Shown piece by piece: positions 9,990 through 18,214 of a DNA stretch of 64,000 nt. Both the position numbers and the translations under genes were made by a program. This DNA comes from JBOCEF01 sp050586345 (GTDB lineage: Bacteria > Pseudomonadota > Alphaproteobacteria > Rhodobacterales > Rhodobacteraceae). The stretch is from contig NZ_JBOCEF010000014.1 in assembly GCF_050586345.1 (NCBI RefSeq), forward strand, positions 27,069 through 91,068, read 5' to 3'. Below the pieces are notes generated by a model that was given only the letters and a program-made list of their open reading frames with translations, was not told where the DNA came from and did no database searches. Each line of letters starts with the position of its first letter. Position 1 is the first letter of the stretch.

Positions 9990-12739
9990 GACGGGTGCAT
10001 CCCGCCTTCGAGGCGCGCCCGCGCCTGTGGCGGCTGTTCGCGGTCGCCGCCGCGCTGCTGGGCCTGCTCGGGCTGATCGCCGCGCTCGGCCTGCAGGTGA
10101 CGCCCCGGATCCAGGAGCTCGACACCGCCGAGGCGGACAATGTCGAGTGGACCCTGTCCCGGGCCGAGACCGAACTTCAGACCCTGCATGTCGCGATCCA
10201 CGAGACGGTGCTGGAGGGGCGGCACGACTTCGGCGATCTCGAGGACGTGCGCCGCCGCTTCGACGTGTTCTACAGCCGGGTGACGACCCTGACCCAGGGC
10301 GACGCCTATCGCCACCTGCGCGCCGATCCCGAATTCGACGGCCTGCTGCGCCGCCTCAAGCGCGGGCTGGACGCCTCGGTCGCGGCGATCGACGGCGACG
10401 ACGACGCGCTGCGCGCCGCGCTGCCCGGGCTCGAGACCCAGGCCGCGGTGATGGCGCAGAGCGTCCGGCGGCTCGGGGTGATCGGCCTCGGGGCCGAGGC
10501 CGCCCGCGCCCGGGCGCTGCGCGAGCGGGTGTCCGACACCCTCGCGCTGCTCGCCCTCGTGACCTGCGCGCTGGTCGGCGCGCTGGCGGCGATGACGGCC
10601 GCCCTGTGGCGCAGCAAGGACGCGATGACCGCCCGCGCCGCCGAGGCCGCGGCCACCGCCGCGCGGCTCGACGCCATCCTGCGCAGCTCGCTCGACGCCA
10701 TCATCGTCACCGACCGCGACGGGCGGCTGCTCGACCTCAACGACGTCGCGGTGGAGATGTTCGGCTATTCCCCCGAGGAGGCGATCGGCGAGACGGTGGA
10801 CGACCTGATGACGCCGCCGAACCTGGTCCCCGCCAACCGCAAGGGGCGCGAGATCTGGCAGGGCGGAGAGGAGACGCGGATCATCGACAAGCGCCCGATG
10901 GAAAGCTACGGGCGCGACAAGACGGGGCGGGTGTTCCCCGTCGAACTCTCGATCCGCTCGGCCCAGGCGGGGGGCGAGGACCTGCTGATCGCCTTCATCC
11001 GCGACATCTCGGCCCGCCGCGCCTGGCAGGAGGCGTTGATCGAGGCGCGCGACCGGGCGGTGGCCGGAGAGAAGGCGCGGGCCGATTTCGTCGCGGTGAT
11101 GAGCCACGAGATCCGCACCCCCCTCAACGGGATCCTCGGGGCGCTGGCGCTGATGCGCGACGCGCGCACCGAGGAGGAGCGCGACGACCTGCGCCGGATG
11201 ATGGAGACCTCGGGGCGGATCCTGATGCAGCACGTGAACGACGTGCTCGACATCAGCCGGATGGACAGCGGGCGGCTGGAGCTGCGCCCGCGCGCCACCG
11301 ACCTGCCCGCGCTGATGCGCGAGTCGCTCGATTCGCAGGTCGCCCAGGCCGAGCGCCGGCGCGACCGGCTGTCGATGCGCTGGATCGGGCCGCACCCGCC
11401 GCGGCTGATGCTGGACGGGCCGCGCCTGCGCCAGGTGCTGCTGAACCTGCTCTCGAACGCCGTGAAGTTCACCGAGAACGGCGAGGTGACGCTGGAGGGC
11501 GAGATCCTGGGCCGCGGCGAGGACGCGATGCTCGAGCTGCGGGTGATCGACACCGGCGCCGGGATCGCCGAGGCGGACCTGGCGCGGGTGTTCGAGGATT
11601 TCGAGACGCTGGACCGATCGCGCGCGCGCTGGCGGCGGGGCACGGGGCTGGGCCTCGGCATCTCGCGCCGCATCGTCGAGGCGATGAAGGGCGCGATCCA
11701 CGTGGTCTCGGAGCCGGGCGAGGGCAGCATCTTCACCGTCACCCTGCCCGTCCGCGCGGCGATCCCCGCCGCCGACACGCCCAAGGCCGCGGCCCAATCC
11801 GCGGCCGCAGCCGCCACGCCACTTGCCGCCACGCCCCCTGCCGCGCCCCCTGCCGCAACCGGGACCGCAACCGGGGCCGCGCCGGGCCCATCCGGCGGGA
11901 TCGCCGCCGCCCGCGCCGACGCGCCGCGCGTGCTGGTGGTCGAGGACAACAGCATCAACCGCGCGGTGCTGCGCGGGATGCTGATGCGCCGCGGGGCCGA
12001 GGTGGACGAGGCCGGGGACGGGGTCGAGGGCGTGGTGATGGCCGGGGCGCGGGCCTATGACCTCGTGCTCCTCGACATCGGCATGCCGCGGATGGACGGG
12101 TTCGAGGCCGCGCGCCGGATCCGCTCGGGCGGGGGCCCCTCGGCCCATGCCCCGATCCACGCCGTCACCGCCGACGTCACCGTCGAGGCCGGCGGGCCCG
12201 GGGACGCCGTGGACAGCGTGCTGACCAAGCCGGTCGCCGCCGAGTCGCTCGACGCGCTGCTGCGCAACCTGCCCGGCGCCCTGCTGCAGGACGGGGAGGC
12301 CGGGACGGCTGGGGAGCGGAGGCCGGCCCCGGCCGGCGGCAAGGCGGCGGGCGCGGGTGCGGGCGGCGATGGCGCGCTGTCGCCCGCGCGGTTCGAGAAC
12401 ATGCAGGCGGAGCTGGGCCAGGGCCCGGCGCTGGAGCTGGCGATCCGCTTCCTGGCCGAGGGCGACCGCGTGGTCCCGACGCTCGGCGCGCTGGCCGCGC
12501 GGGACGGCGCCGCGGCGGCGCAGGCGGCGCACCGGCTGGCCGGCGGGGCGGCGAGCTTCGGCGCCATGGCCCTGCACCAGCGGCTATCGAAGCTCGAGCG
12601 CGCGGCGCGGGACGGGGACCAGGACGGCGTGCAGGCCGCGGCGCGCGGGGCGGCCGAGGCCTGGGCGATCTGCCGCGCCGCGCTCGAGGCCACCGCGACG
12701 GCGACCGCCGAGAACCCCGAGCGGGTCGGGGGGGCCTGA
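9986..12739 (+). CDS. Hybrid sensor histidine kinase (PAS-HisKA-HATPase-REC-Hpt)
   Basis: Inner-membrane phosphorelay kinase of about 917 residues. Order: TM1 (LFAVAAALLGLLGLIAALGL), a periplasmic helical region of about 140 residues, TM2 (about 185-207), PAS from about 228 (SSLDAIIVTDRDG), HisKA with His374 in VMSHEIRTPLNG, HATPase with NLLSNAVKF, DTGAGI and GTGLGLGISRRIV, an Ala/Pro/Thr-rich linker, a receiver with Asp697 in LVLLDIGMPRMDG, and a C-terminal Hpt domain with His849 in AAHRLAGGAASFGA. The GTG at 9986 was chosen because it gives a short cytoplasmic leader before TM1; GTG at 9995 is an alternative. The neighbouring exported SUOX-fold protein may contact the periplasmic domain, and the LuxR-type regulator is a likely output. 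Confidence 0.9.
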   Translation: MRRVHPAFEARPRLWRLFAVAAALLGLLGLIAALGLQVTPRIQELDTAEADNVEWTLSRAETELQTLHVAIHETVLEGRHDFGDLEDVRRRFDVFYSRVTTLTQGDAYRHLRADPEFDGLLRRLKRGLDASVAAIDGDDDALRAALPGLETQAAVMAQSVRRLGVIGLGAEAARARALRERVSDTLALLALVTCALVGALAAMTAALWRSKDAMTARAAEAAATAARLDAILRSSLDAIIVTDRDGRLLDLNDVAVEMFGYSPEEAIGETVDDLMTPPNLVPANRKGREIWQGGEETRIIDKRPMESYGRDKTGRVFPVELSIRSAQAGGEDLLIAFIRDISARRAWQEALIEARDRAVAGEKARADFVAVMSHEIRTPLNGILGALALMRDARTEEERDDLRRMMETSGRILMQHVNDVLDISRMDSGRLELRPRATDLPALMRESLDSQVAQAERRRDRLSMRWIGPHPPRLMLDGPRLRQVLLNLLSNAVKFTENGEVTLEGEILGRGEDAMLELRVIDTGAGIAEADLARVFEDFETLDRSRARWRRGTGLGLGISRRIVEAMKGAIHVVSEPGEGSIFTVTLPVRAAIPAADTPKAAAQSAAAAATPLAATPPAAPPAATGTATGAAPGPSGGIAAARADAPRVLVVEDNSINRAVLRGMLMRRGAEVDEAGDGVEGVVMAGARAYDLVLLDIGMPRMDGFEAARRIRSGGGPSAHAPIHAVTADVTVEAGGPGDAVDSVLTKPVAAESLDALLRNLPGALLQDGEAGTAGERRPAPAGGKAAGAGAGGDGALSPARFENMQAELGQGPALELAIRFLAEGDRVVPTLGALAARDGAAAAQAAHRLAGGAASFGAMALHQRLSKLERAARDGDQDGVQAAARGAAEAWAICRAALEATATATAENPERVGGA

Positions 12740-12973
12740 GACCCGCGGGGGGCCGGGGCGCAGGCGGCGTCCCGCGCGGCGCGCGCGGCACGGGGCGCGG
12801 AACCGCCCGGCGGGCGCACCAAGGCCCGGCCCCCGGGGCGCCCCCCGGGGCGACCGAGGAGCGGGCGGGCGCCGACCGCGGGGCTGATGGAAGACCCGAC
12901 GGGAGGGTCGACCGGGGGGCCGACCGGGCGGCCGGACACGGGGGACGACCGGGTGGACCGAGCGCCGGGGGGC

Positions 12974-13693
12974 TCAGACCGCCTGGCCGCGCGCCTCGTC
13001 CCGGGCCAGGGCGGCGAGGGTCGCCGCGTCCACCGGCGCGGTCATGATCCCCACCACCGTGTCGGCCAGCGTCTCGCGCGTCGCTTCCCCGCCCCAGAGG
13101 CGGGCCCAGGCGTCGGGATCGTCCCGCGCCGCCTCGCGCGTCGAGGTCGCGCCGATCACGTAGATCATCGCCAGCATCTGCCGCTGCGCCAGGATCCGCT
13201 GCGGGATCTCGGGCATCATCTCGCGCATCCGGGTCAGGCAACGCCGCGTGCCGCCGTCGAGCCCGCGCATCGCGTCGAACAGGTTCTGGCGGTGGTTCAG
13301 CAGCACCATGTTGAGGAAGCGCAGCGAGCGGTCGTCCTCCTGCCGGTTGGGGTCCGAGAGGGAGGGCGCGTCGATCAGGATCTCGGCCAGCTCGCGCAGC
13401 GTGTGCGGGCCGCCCGCGGCCTCGAGCGCGTCGAGGCGGCGGGTGTGGTGTTCGTCGAGGATCACGGCGACGTCGCGGATCAGCTCCTGCACCAGGTCGG
13501 CGCGGGAGGAGAAGTAGTAGTTGATCGACCCGGCGTTCTTCTGCCCGGCGAGCTTGAGGATCTCGCGCACCGAGACGCCGTCGAGGCCCTTCTGGGCGAA
13601 GAGCGTCAGCGCCGCGCGCTTGATCCGGGCGCGCGTCTGCTCGCCCTTGTGGCTGCCGCCGCCGTCGATATCCGCCTCGTGCGCCTCGCTCAC
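12974..13693 (-). CDS. TetR-family transcriptional regulator
   Basis: A 239-residue DNA-binding repressor. The N-terminal HTH reads IKRAALTLFAQKGLDGVSVR then EILKLAGQKNAGSINYYFSS (about residues 18-60), followed by a helical ligand domain. The segment SLRFLNMVLLNHRQNLFDAM fits the larger TetR proteins with a TetR_C-type second domain. The GTG at 13693 was chosen; the frame continues upstream to 13792, but that part translates the tandem repeat at 13770-13793 and is unlikely to be coding. It diverges from the MmcQ/YjbR gene. Ligand unknown. Confidence 0.88.
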   Translation of the reverse strand: MSEAHEADIDGGGSHKGEQTRARIKRAALTLFAQKGLDGVSVREILKLAGQKNAGSINYYFSSRADLVQELIRDVAVILDEHHTRRLDALEAAGGPHTLRELAEILIDAPSLSDPNRQEDDRSLRFLNMVLLNHRQNLFDAMRGLDGGTRRCLTRMREMMPEIPQRILAQRQMLAMIYVIGATSTREAARDDPDAWARLWGGEATRETLADTVVGIMTAPVDAATLAALARDEARGQAV

Positions 13694-13769
13694 GTCCCGC
13701 CCCTTTCCGGTGTCTTTTTCCAGTTTCGTTCCTAGCCGCTTCGCGCGCCCAAGCAAAGGCGCCCGGACG

Positions 13770-13799
13770 GGCGCCCCCATAGGCGCCCCCATAGGTGCC
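13770..13799. repeat. 12-base tandem repeat in the tetR/mmcQ divergent promoter
   Basis: GGCGCCCCCATA is repeated at 13770-13781 and 13782-13793 and begins a third, imperfect copy (GGTGCC). It lies about 80 bases upstream of the TetR start and 100 upstream of the MmcQ start, so it may contain operator sequences. Confidence 0.6.
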
Positions 13800-13893
13800 C
13801 GTGAAGACGCCCTTGACCCGCGCCGCCCCGCGGGGCGTGATGCGCCCGGTCCCCCTTCGCCGCCCTCTTCGCCCCCGCCCCGGAGCCGCCGCC

Positions 13894-14256
13894 ATGACCC
13901 TGGACGAGTTCGACGCCTTCTGCGCCGCCCTTCCCCATTCCACCTTCGTGCGCCAGTGGGGCGACGCGCATGTGTGGAAGATCGGCGGCAAGGTCTACGC
14001 CATGGGCCGGTCGGGCGAGGATGGCGAGGTCATGGTCACCTTCAAGGCCACCGAGATGGGGTTCGAGATCCTCTCGGACGCCCCCGGCTGCCGCCCCGCG
14101 CCCTACATGGCCTCGCGCGGGCTGAAATGGATCCAGCGGACCGGGCCGGAGACGCTGGGCGACGCCGAGCTGAAGGCCCATGTCGAGGAGAGCCGCCGCA
14201 TGGTCGGGGCCAAGCTGAGCAAGGCGAAGCGGGCGGAGCTGGGCCTTTCGGCCTGA
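13894..14256 (+). CDS. MmcQ/YjbR-family protein
   Basis: A 120-residue member of the MmcQ/YjbR family, which has a CyaY-like fold and is thought to bind DNA or be a small helper protein; its role is not established. Typical features are the N-terminal FDAFCAALPHS, the WGDAHVWKIGGKVYAM strand pair, PAPYMASRGLKWIQ and a C-terminal helix ending in LSKAKRAELGL. The length is usual. The ATG at 13894 was chosen over open frame upstream because the family begins with this helix. It diverges from tetR. Confidence 0.85.
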   Translation: MTLDEFDAFCAALPHSTFVRQWGDAHVWKIGGKVYAMGRSGEDGEVMVTFKATEMGFEILSDAPGCRPAPYMASRGLKWIQRTGPETLGDAELKAHVEESRRMVGAKLSKAKRAELGLSA

Positions 14257-14277
14257 GCGCCGCCCGCTGCCTCCCCC

Positions 14278-15828
14278 TCAGCCCGCGGGTTCGGGGCTGC
14301 GCGCCTTCGGGGCGGCGGCGTATTCCGCCTTCAAGAGCTTCTTCATCAGCTTGCCCGTCTCGGTCCGCGGCAGCTCGGCGCGCAGCTCGATCGCCTTCGG
14401 GACCTTCACGTGGCTGAGGCGCGCGCGCAGCCAGTCGCGCAGCTCCTCGGCCAGCCCGTCGCGCGGGACCCCCTTCGGCTGCACCACCGCGTGCACCGCC
14501 TCGCCCAGGTCCTCGTCCGGGATGCCGAACACCGCGGCGTCCATCACCTCGGGATGCGCGATCAGCAGGTCCTCCGTCTCCTGCGGGTACACGTTCACCC
14601 CGCCCGAGATGATGGTGAAGGCGGCGCGGTCGGTGAGGTGCACGAAGCCGTCCTCGTCGAGATACCCGATATCCCCGAGGGTCGAGCAGCCGGGCCGCGC
14701 GAAGGCCTCGGCGGTCTTGTCCGGGTCGCCCCGGTATTCGAAATCGATGCCGCTGTCGAAATAGACGCCCCCCGTCTCGCCGCGCGGCAGCTCGCTCCCG
14801 TCGGGGCCGAGGATGCGGATCTCGCCCAGCAGCGACCGCCCGACGGTGCCGCGATGCGCCAGCCATTCCGCGGCGGTGGCGTAGGTGATGCCGTTGGCCT
14901 CGGTGCCCGCGTAATATTCCTCGAGGATCGGGCCCCACCAGTCGATCATCGCCTCCTTCACCTCGGCCGGGCACGGGGCGGCGGCATGAAGCGCCTTCTG
15001 CAGGCTCGAGAGGTCTACCCCCGCGCGCGCCGCTTCCGGCAGCTTGAGCATCCGCACGAAATGGGTCGGCACGAACTGGGCATGGGTGACGCGGTGGGTC
15101 TCGATGGCCCGCAGCGCGCCCTCGGGGTCGAATTTCTCCATGATCACGCAGGTGGCCCCGAGGGAGGCCGCGCGGAGCGTGAAGCGCAGCGGCGCGGCGT
15201 GGTAGAGCGGCGCAGGGCACAGGTAGGTGCTGTCCTGCGACAGGCCGAAGAGCCCGTCGACCAGCACCGGCACCACGGGCATGGCCCAGTCGACCGGGCG
15301 TTTCTCCCACCCGCGCAGGATCCCCTTGGGCCGGCCGGTGGTGCCGGAGGAGTAGAGCATGTCCTCGCCCGCGCATTCATCGGCGGGGGGCGTGGCGGGG
15401 GCCTCGGCCACGGCGTCCTCCCAGCGCCGGAACCCCTCGACCGCGCCGCCCACGGTCAGGCAGGCGGCATCCGGCGCCTCGGCGCGGATCGCCGCCGCCT
15501 TGTCCGCGTCCGCGGCCGAGACGATGAAAGCCTTGGCCCCGCAGTCGCGCAGGATGTAGCCCGCCTCGGCCGGGCCGAGATAGCGGCTGATGGCGGTGTA
15601 GATCACCCCGGCGCGGTGCGCGGCCCAGACGATCTCCATGAACTCGCGCCGGTTCTCCATCATCAGCGCGATGTTGTCGCCCGGCCCGACCCCGAGGCGG
15701 CGCAGCGCCTGGGCGCCCTTCATCGAGATGCGGTCAAGCTCGGCATAAGTGATCGTCTCGCCCGACCCGGCCATGATGTAGGCGGGTTTGTCCGGCGTGA
15801 CGGCGGCGTGGTGCGACGGATGCAGCAT
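14278..15828 (-). CDS. AMP-dependent acyl-CoA synthetase (FadD-like)
   Basis: Activates a carboxylic acid to its acyl-CoA via an acyl-adenylate. The 516-residue ANL-superfamily enzyme has the P-loop-like motif YSSGTTGRPKG (about 165-175), EEYYAGTEANG (A5), the A7-type segment STLGDIGYLDEDGFVHLTDR, and the catalytic A10 Lys in LPRTETGKLMKKLL near residue 500. In the A8 hinge, SGGVNVYPQETEDLL follows FTIISGG. It diverges from the crotonase-thiolase-FadJ genes, pointing to catabolism of a fatty or aromatic-type acid; the substrate cannot be read from sequence. Confidence 0.92.
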   Translation of the reverse strand: MLHPSHHAAVTPDKPAYIMAGSGETITYAELDRISMKGAQALRRLGVGPGDNIALMMENRREFMEIVWAAHRAGVIYTAISRYLGPAEAGYILRDCGAKAFIVSAADADKAAAIRAEAPDAACLTVGGAVEGFRRWEDAVAEAPATPPADECAGEDMLYSSGTTGRPKGILRGWEKRPVDWAMPVVPVLVDGLFGLSQDSTYLCPAPLYHAAPLRFTLRAASLGATCVIMEKFDPEGALRAIETHRVTHAQFVPTHFVRMLKLPEAARAGVDLSSLQKALHAAAPCPAEVKEAMIDWWGPILEEYYAGTEANGITYATAAEWLAHRGTVGRSLLGEIRILGPDGSELPRGETGGVYFDSGIDFEYRGDPDKTAEAFARPGCSTLGDIGYLDEDGFVHLTDRAAFTIISGGVNVYPQETEDLLIAHPEVMDAAVFGIPDEDLGEAVHAVVQPKGVPRDGLAEELRDWLRARLSHVKVPKAIELRAELPRTETGKLMKKLLKAEYAAAPKARSPEPAG

Positions 15829-16129
15829 GGGCTGTCCTTCTGTTCGGCGTCCTCCCTGCGGGGGCGGCGGCGCGCCTCCCGGCCCCGGCCGCGCAGATCT
15901 GACGTCGCGTCGGCGGGCGCATTGAAACGTTGCATTAAACTTCGAGCCGCGTCAATTTGGTCGTCGAACCGGGTCGGCGCCCCTTGCGGGCCCGCCCCGG
16001 GTCGAGGGCTTCGGCCGCGGCGCTTGAAGGGCGCGGCGGGCTGGCCTAGCGTCGCGCGGGACATCCTGCGGAACGCAGGACCGCATTGCGGCGCCGGGAG
16101 GGCGCCCGAAGCCAGGGAGAGACCGAAGA
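15829..16129. promoter_or_regulatory. Divergent promoter region, acyl-CoA ligase / crotonase
   Basis: 301 bases between divergent starts. The AT-rich core at 15921-15960 includes TTGAAACGTTGCATTAAACT with the palindrome AACGTT, the likely site of both promoters and of a regulator. A GGGAGA ribosome site precedes the crotonase ATG at 16130. No coding potential. Confidence 0.4.
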
Positions 16130-16933
16130 ATGACCGACGCCGCCGCCCAAACCCGCGACGAAGACCCGATCCTGCTGTGCGAGCGCCGCGAGGGCGTGGC
16201 GCTTGTGACGCTCAACCGCCCGCAGGCGATGAACGCGATGAACCGGGCCATGCGCCGGGACCTGGCGCAGCTGGTGCGCGACCTCGGGGCCGATGACGCG
16301 ATCCGCGTGCTGGTGCTGACCGGCGCCGGAACCCGCGCCTTCACCGCGGGGCTGGACCTGAAGGAGCTCGGCTCGGGCGAATCCAAGTTCGGCGAGGGTT
16401 CGGCCCAGGACGACCCGGTCGTGGCGCTGGAGAATTTCCCCAAGCCCATCATCTGCGCCGTGAACGGCGTGGCGGTGACCGGGGGCTTCGAGATGGCGCT
16501 GGTCGCGGACATCCTGATCGGGTCCGAGAACGCCCGTTTCGCCGACACCCATGCGCGCATGGCGATCATGCCGGGCTGGGGCCTGACGCAGCGCCTGCCG
16601 CGGATCATCGGCGTGTCGCGCTACAAGGAAATGGCCTTCACCGGCGATTTCATCGACGCCGCCACCGCCGCGGAGTGGGGGCTGATCAACCGCGTCGTCC
16701 CCGCCGATCAGCTGGTGGAGGAGGCGATGAAGATCGCCGCCAAGATCGCCGAGAGCGACCCCGAATTCATCGCCGCCGAGCGCAAGCTGATCGACGAGGG
16801 GCTCGCCGGTTCCTTCGCCGACGGGATGAAGGCCGAGCGCGCGGCCTCGCGCGCCTGGAACGCAAGCCGCAGCGCCGCCGACCTGGAAGCGCGGCGCAAG
16901 AAGGTCACCGAACGCGGCCGGACCCAGGTCTGA
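16130..16933 (+). CDS. Crotonase-superfamily enzyme (enoyl-CoA hydratase-like)
   Basis: A 267-residue crotonase-fold protein acting on acyl-CoA. The oxyanion-hole regions are AFTAGLDLKEL and NGVAVTGGFEMALVADI. The first catalytic Glu (in GGFEMAL) is kept, but the second position, normally Glu in the PEILIG-type block, falls in DTHARMAIMPGWGLTQRLP, where no Glu is present. This DTHAR variant is a recognised subgroup usually annotated as enoyl-CoA hydratase. It heads the thiolase-FadJ genes, with 69 bases to the thiolase. The hydratase label is therefore tentative; isomerase or other crotonase chemistry is possible. Confidence 0.85.
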   Translation: MTDAAAQTRDEDPILLCERREGVALVTLNRPQAMNAMNRAMRRDLAQLVRDLGADDAIRVLVLTGAGTRAFTAGLDLKELGSGESKFGEGSAQDDPVVALENFPKPIICAVNGVAVTGGFEMALVADILIGSENARFADTHARMAIMPGWGLTQRLPRIIGVSRYKEMAFTGDFIDAATAAEWGLINRVVPADQLVEEAMKIAAKIAESDPEFIAAERKLIDEGLAGSFADGMKAERAASRAWNASRSAADLEARRKKVTERGRTQV

Positions 16934-17002
16934 GCCGCCGCAGAACACGGCCCCGACGCCCCCGGGAGGGGGGTGCGGGGCATCCACAGGGAGGAAAGTC
17001 GC

Positions 17003-18211
17003 ATGGCGGAAAACGCCTATATCTACGACGCCATCCGCACGCCCCGGTCCAAGGGCAAGGCGGGCGGCACGCTCAACGAGGTCAAGCCGATCGACCTCGT
17101 GACCACGCTGCTGAGCGAGATGCAGAGCCGCCATGACCTTGATACCAGCCGCGTCGACGACGTGATGCTGGGCTGCGTCATGCCGGTCAAGGAACAGGGC
17201 TCGGTGCTGCCGAAGATCGCCCTGCAGAAGGCCGGCTGGGACGAGAAGGTCGCGGGCGCGCAGGTCAACCGCTTCTGCGCCTCGGGCCTCGACACCTTCA
17301 ACACCGCCGCGGCCAAGGTCGCGTCGGGGTGGGAGGACCTGGTCTGCGCGGGCGGCTACGAGTCGATGTCCCGCGTCCCGATGGGGGCCGATGGCGGCCC
17401 CTTCACCGAGGACCCGGAGACCAACATCCAGACCGGCTTCGTGCCCCAGGGCATCGGCGCCGACCTGATCGCCACCATCGAGGGCTGGTCGCGCGACGAC
17501 GTGGACGAGTTCGCGATGAAGTCGCAGCAGAAGGCCGCCCATGCACGCGATTCCGGCTGGTTCGACCGCTCGGTCGTCCCGGTGAAGGATGAGAACGGCT
17601 TCGTCATCCTCGAGCGCGACGATTTCATCAAGCCGAACACCGACATGCAGGCCCTCGGCTCCCTGCGCGCCAGCTTCGAGAAGCCCGGCGCCATGGGCTA
17701 TGACGCCATCGCCCTGTCGAAATACCCCGAGGTGGAGCGGATCAACCACGTCCACACCCCGGGCAACTCCTCGGGCATCGTCGACGGCGCCTCGCTGGTG
17801 ATGGTGGGCAACGAGAAGATCGGCAAGGAACTCGGCCTGACCCCGCGCGGCCGCGTGGTCTCCGTCGCGCTGACCTCGACCGACCCGACGATCATGCTGA
17901 CCGGGCCGGGACCGGCCTCGAAGAAGGCGCTCGCCAAGGCGGGGCTGAGCATGGACGACATCGATCTCGTGGAGATCAACGAGGCCTTCGCCTCGGTCGC
18001 CCTTCGCCTTCAGAAGGATCTCGACGTGCCGGAGGAGAAGCTCAACGTCGTCGGCGGCGCCATCGCCATGGGCCACCCGCTGGGGGCGACCGGGGGCTGC
18101 CTGGTGTCGACGATGCTCGACGAGCTTGAGCGGCGCAATCTGAAGCGCGCGCTTCTGTGCATGTGCGTGGGCGGCGGCATGGGCATCGCCTCCATCATCG
18201 AGAGGGTCTGA
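17003..18211 (+). CDS. Acetyl-CoA acyltransferase (thiolase)
   Basis: Cleaves 3-ketoacyl-CoA with CoA in the last step of beta-oxidation. The 402-residue protein has the thiolase triad: nucleophile Cys92 in VNRFCASGLDTFN, His358 in GGAIAMGHPLGATG and Cys388 in LLCMCVGGGMG, plus VEINEAFAS. Its length is normal. The ATG at 17003 has GGGAGGAAAG before it; upstream in-frame codons are poor. It is three bases from the FadJ-type gene, so the two form an operon encoding the two subunits of a bacterial trifunctional complex. Confidence 0.94.
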   Translation: MAENAYIYDAIRTPRSKGKAGGTLNEVKPIDLVTTLLSEMQSRHDLDTSRVDDVMLGCVMPVKEQGSVLPKIALQKAGWDEKVAGAQVNRFCASGLDTFNTAAAKVASGWEDLVCAGGYESMSRVPMGADGGPFTEDPETNIQTGFVPQGIGADLIATIEGWSRDDVDEFAMKSQQKAAHARDSGWFDRSVVPVKDENGFVILERDDFIKPNTDMQALGSLRASFEKPGAMGYDAIALSKYPEVERINHVHTPGNSSGIVDGASLVMVGNEKIGKELGLTPRGRVVSVALTSTDPTIMLTGPGPASKKALAKAGLSMDDIDLVEINEAFASVALRLQKDLDVPEEKLNVVGGAIAMGHPLGATGGCLVSTMLDELERRNLKRALLCMCVGGGMGIASIIERV

Positions 18212-18214
18212 TCC

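Noticed and set aside
13694..13792. N-terminal extension of the TetR protein (MGAPMGAPVRAP...)
   Set aside because: It translates the 12-base tandem repeat of the promoter region; the GTG at 13693 gives a normal TetR N-terminus.
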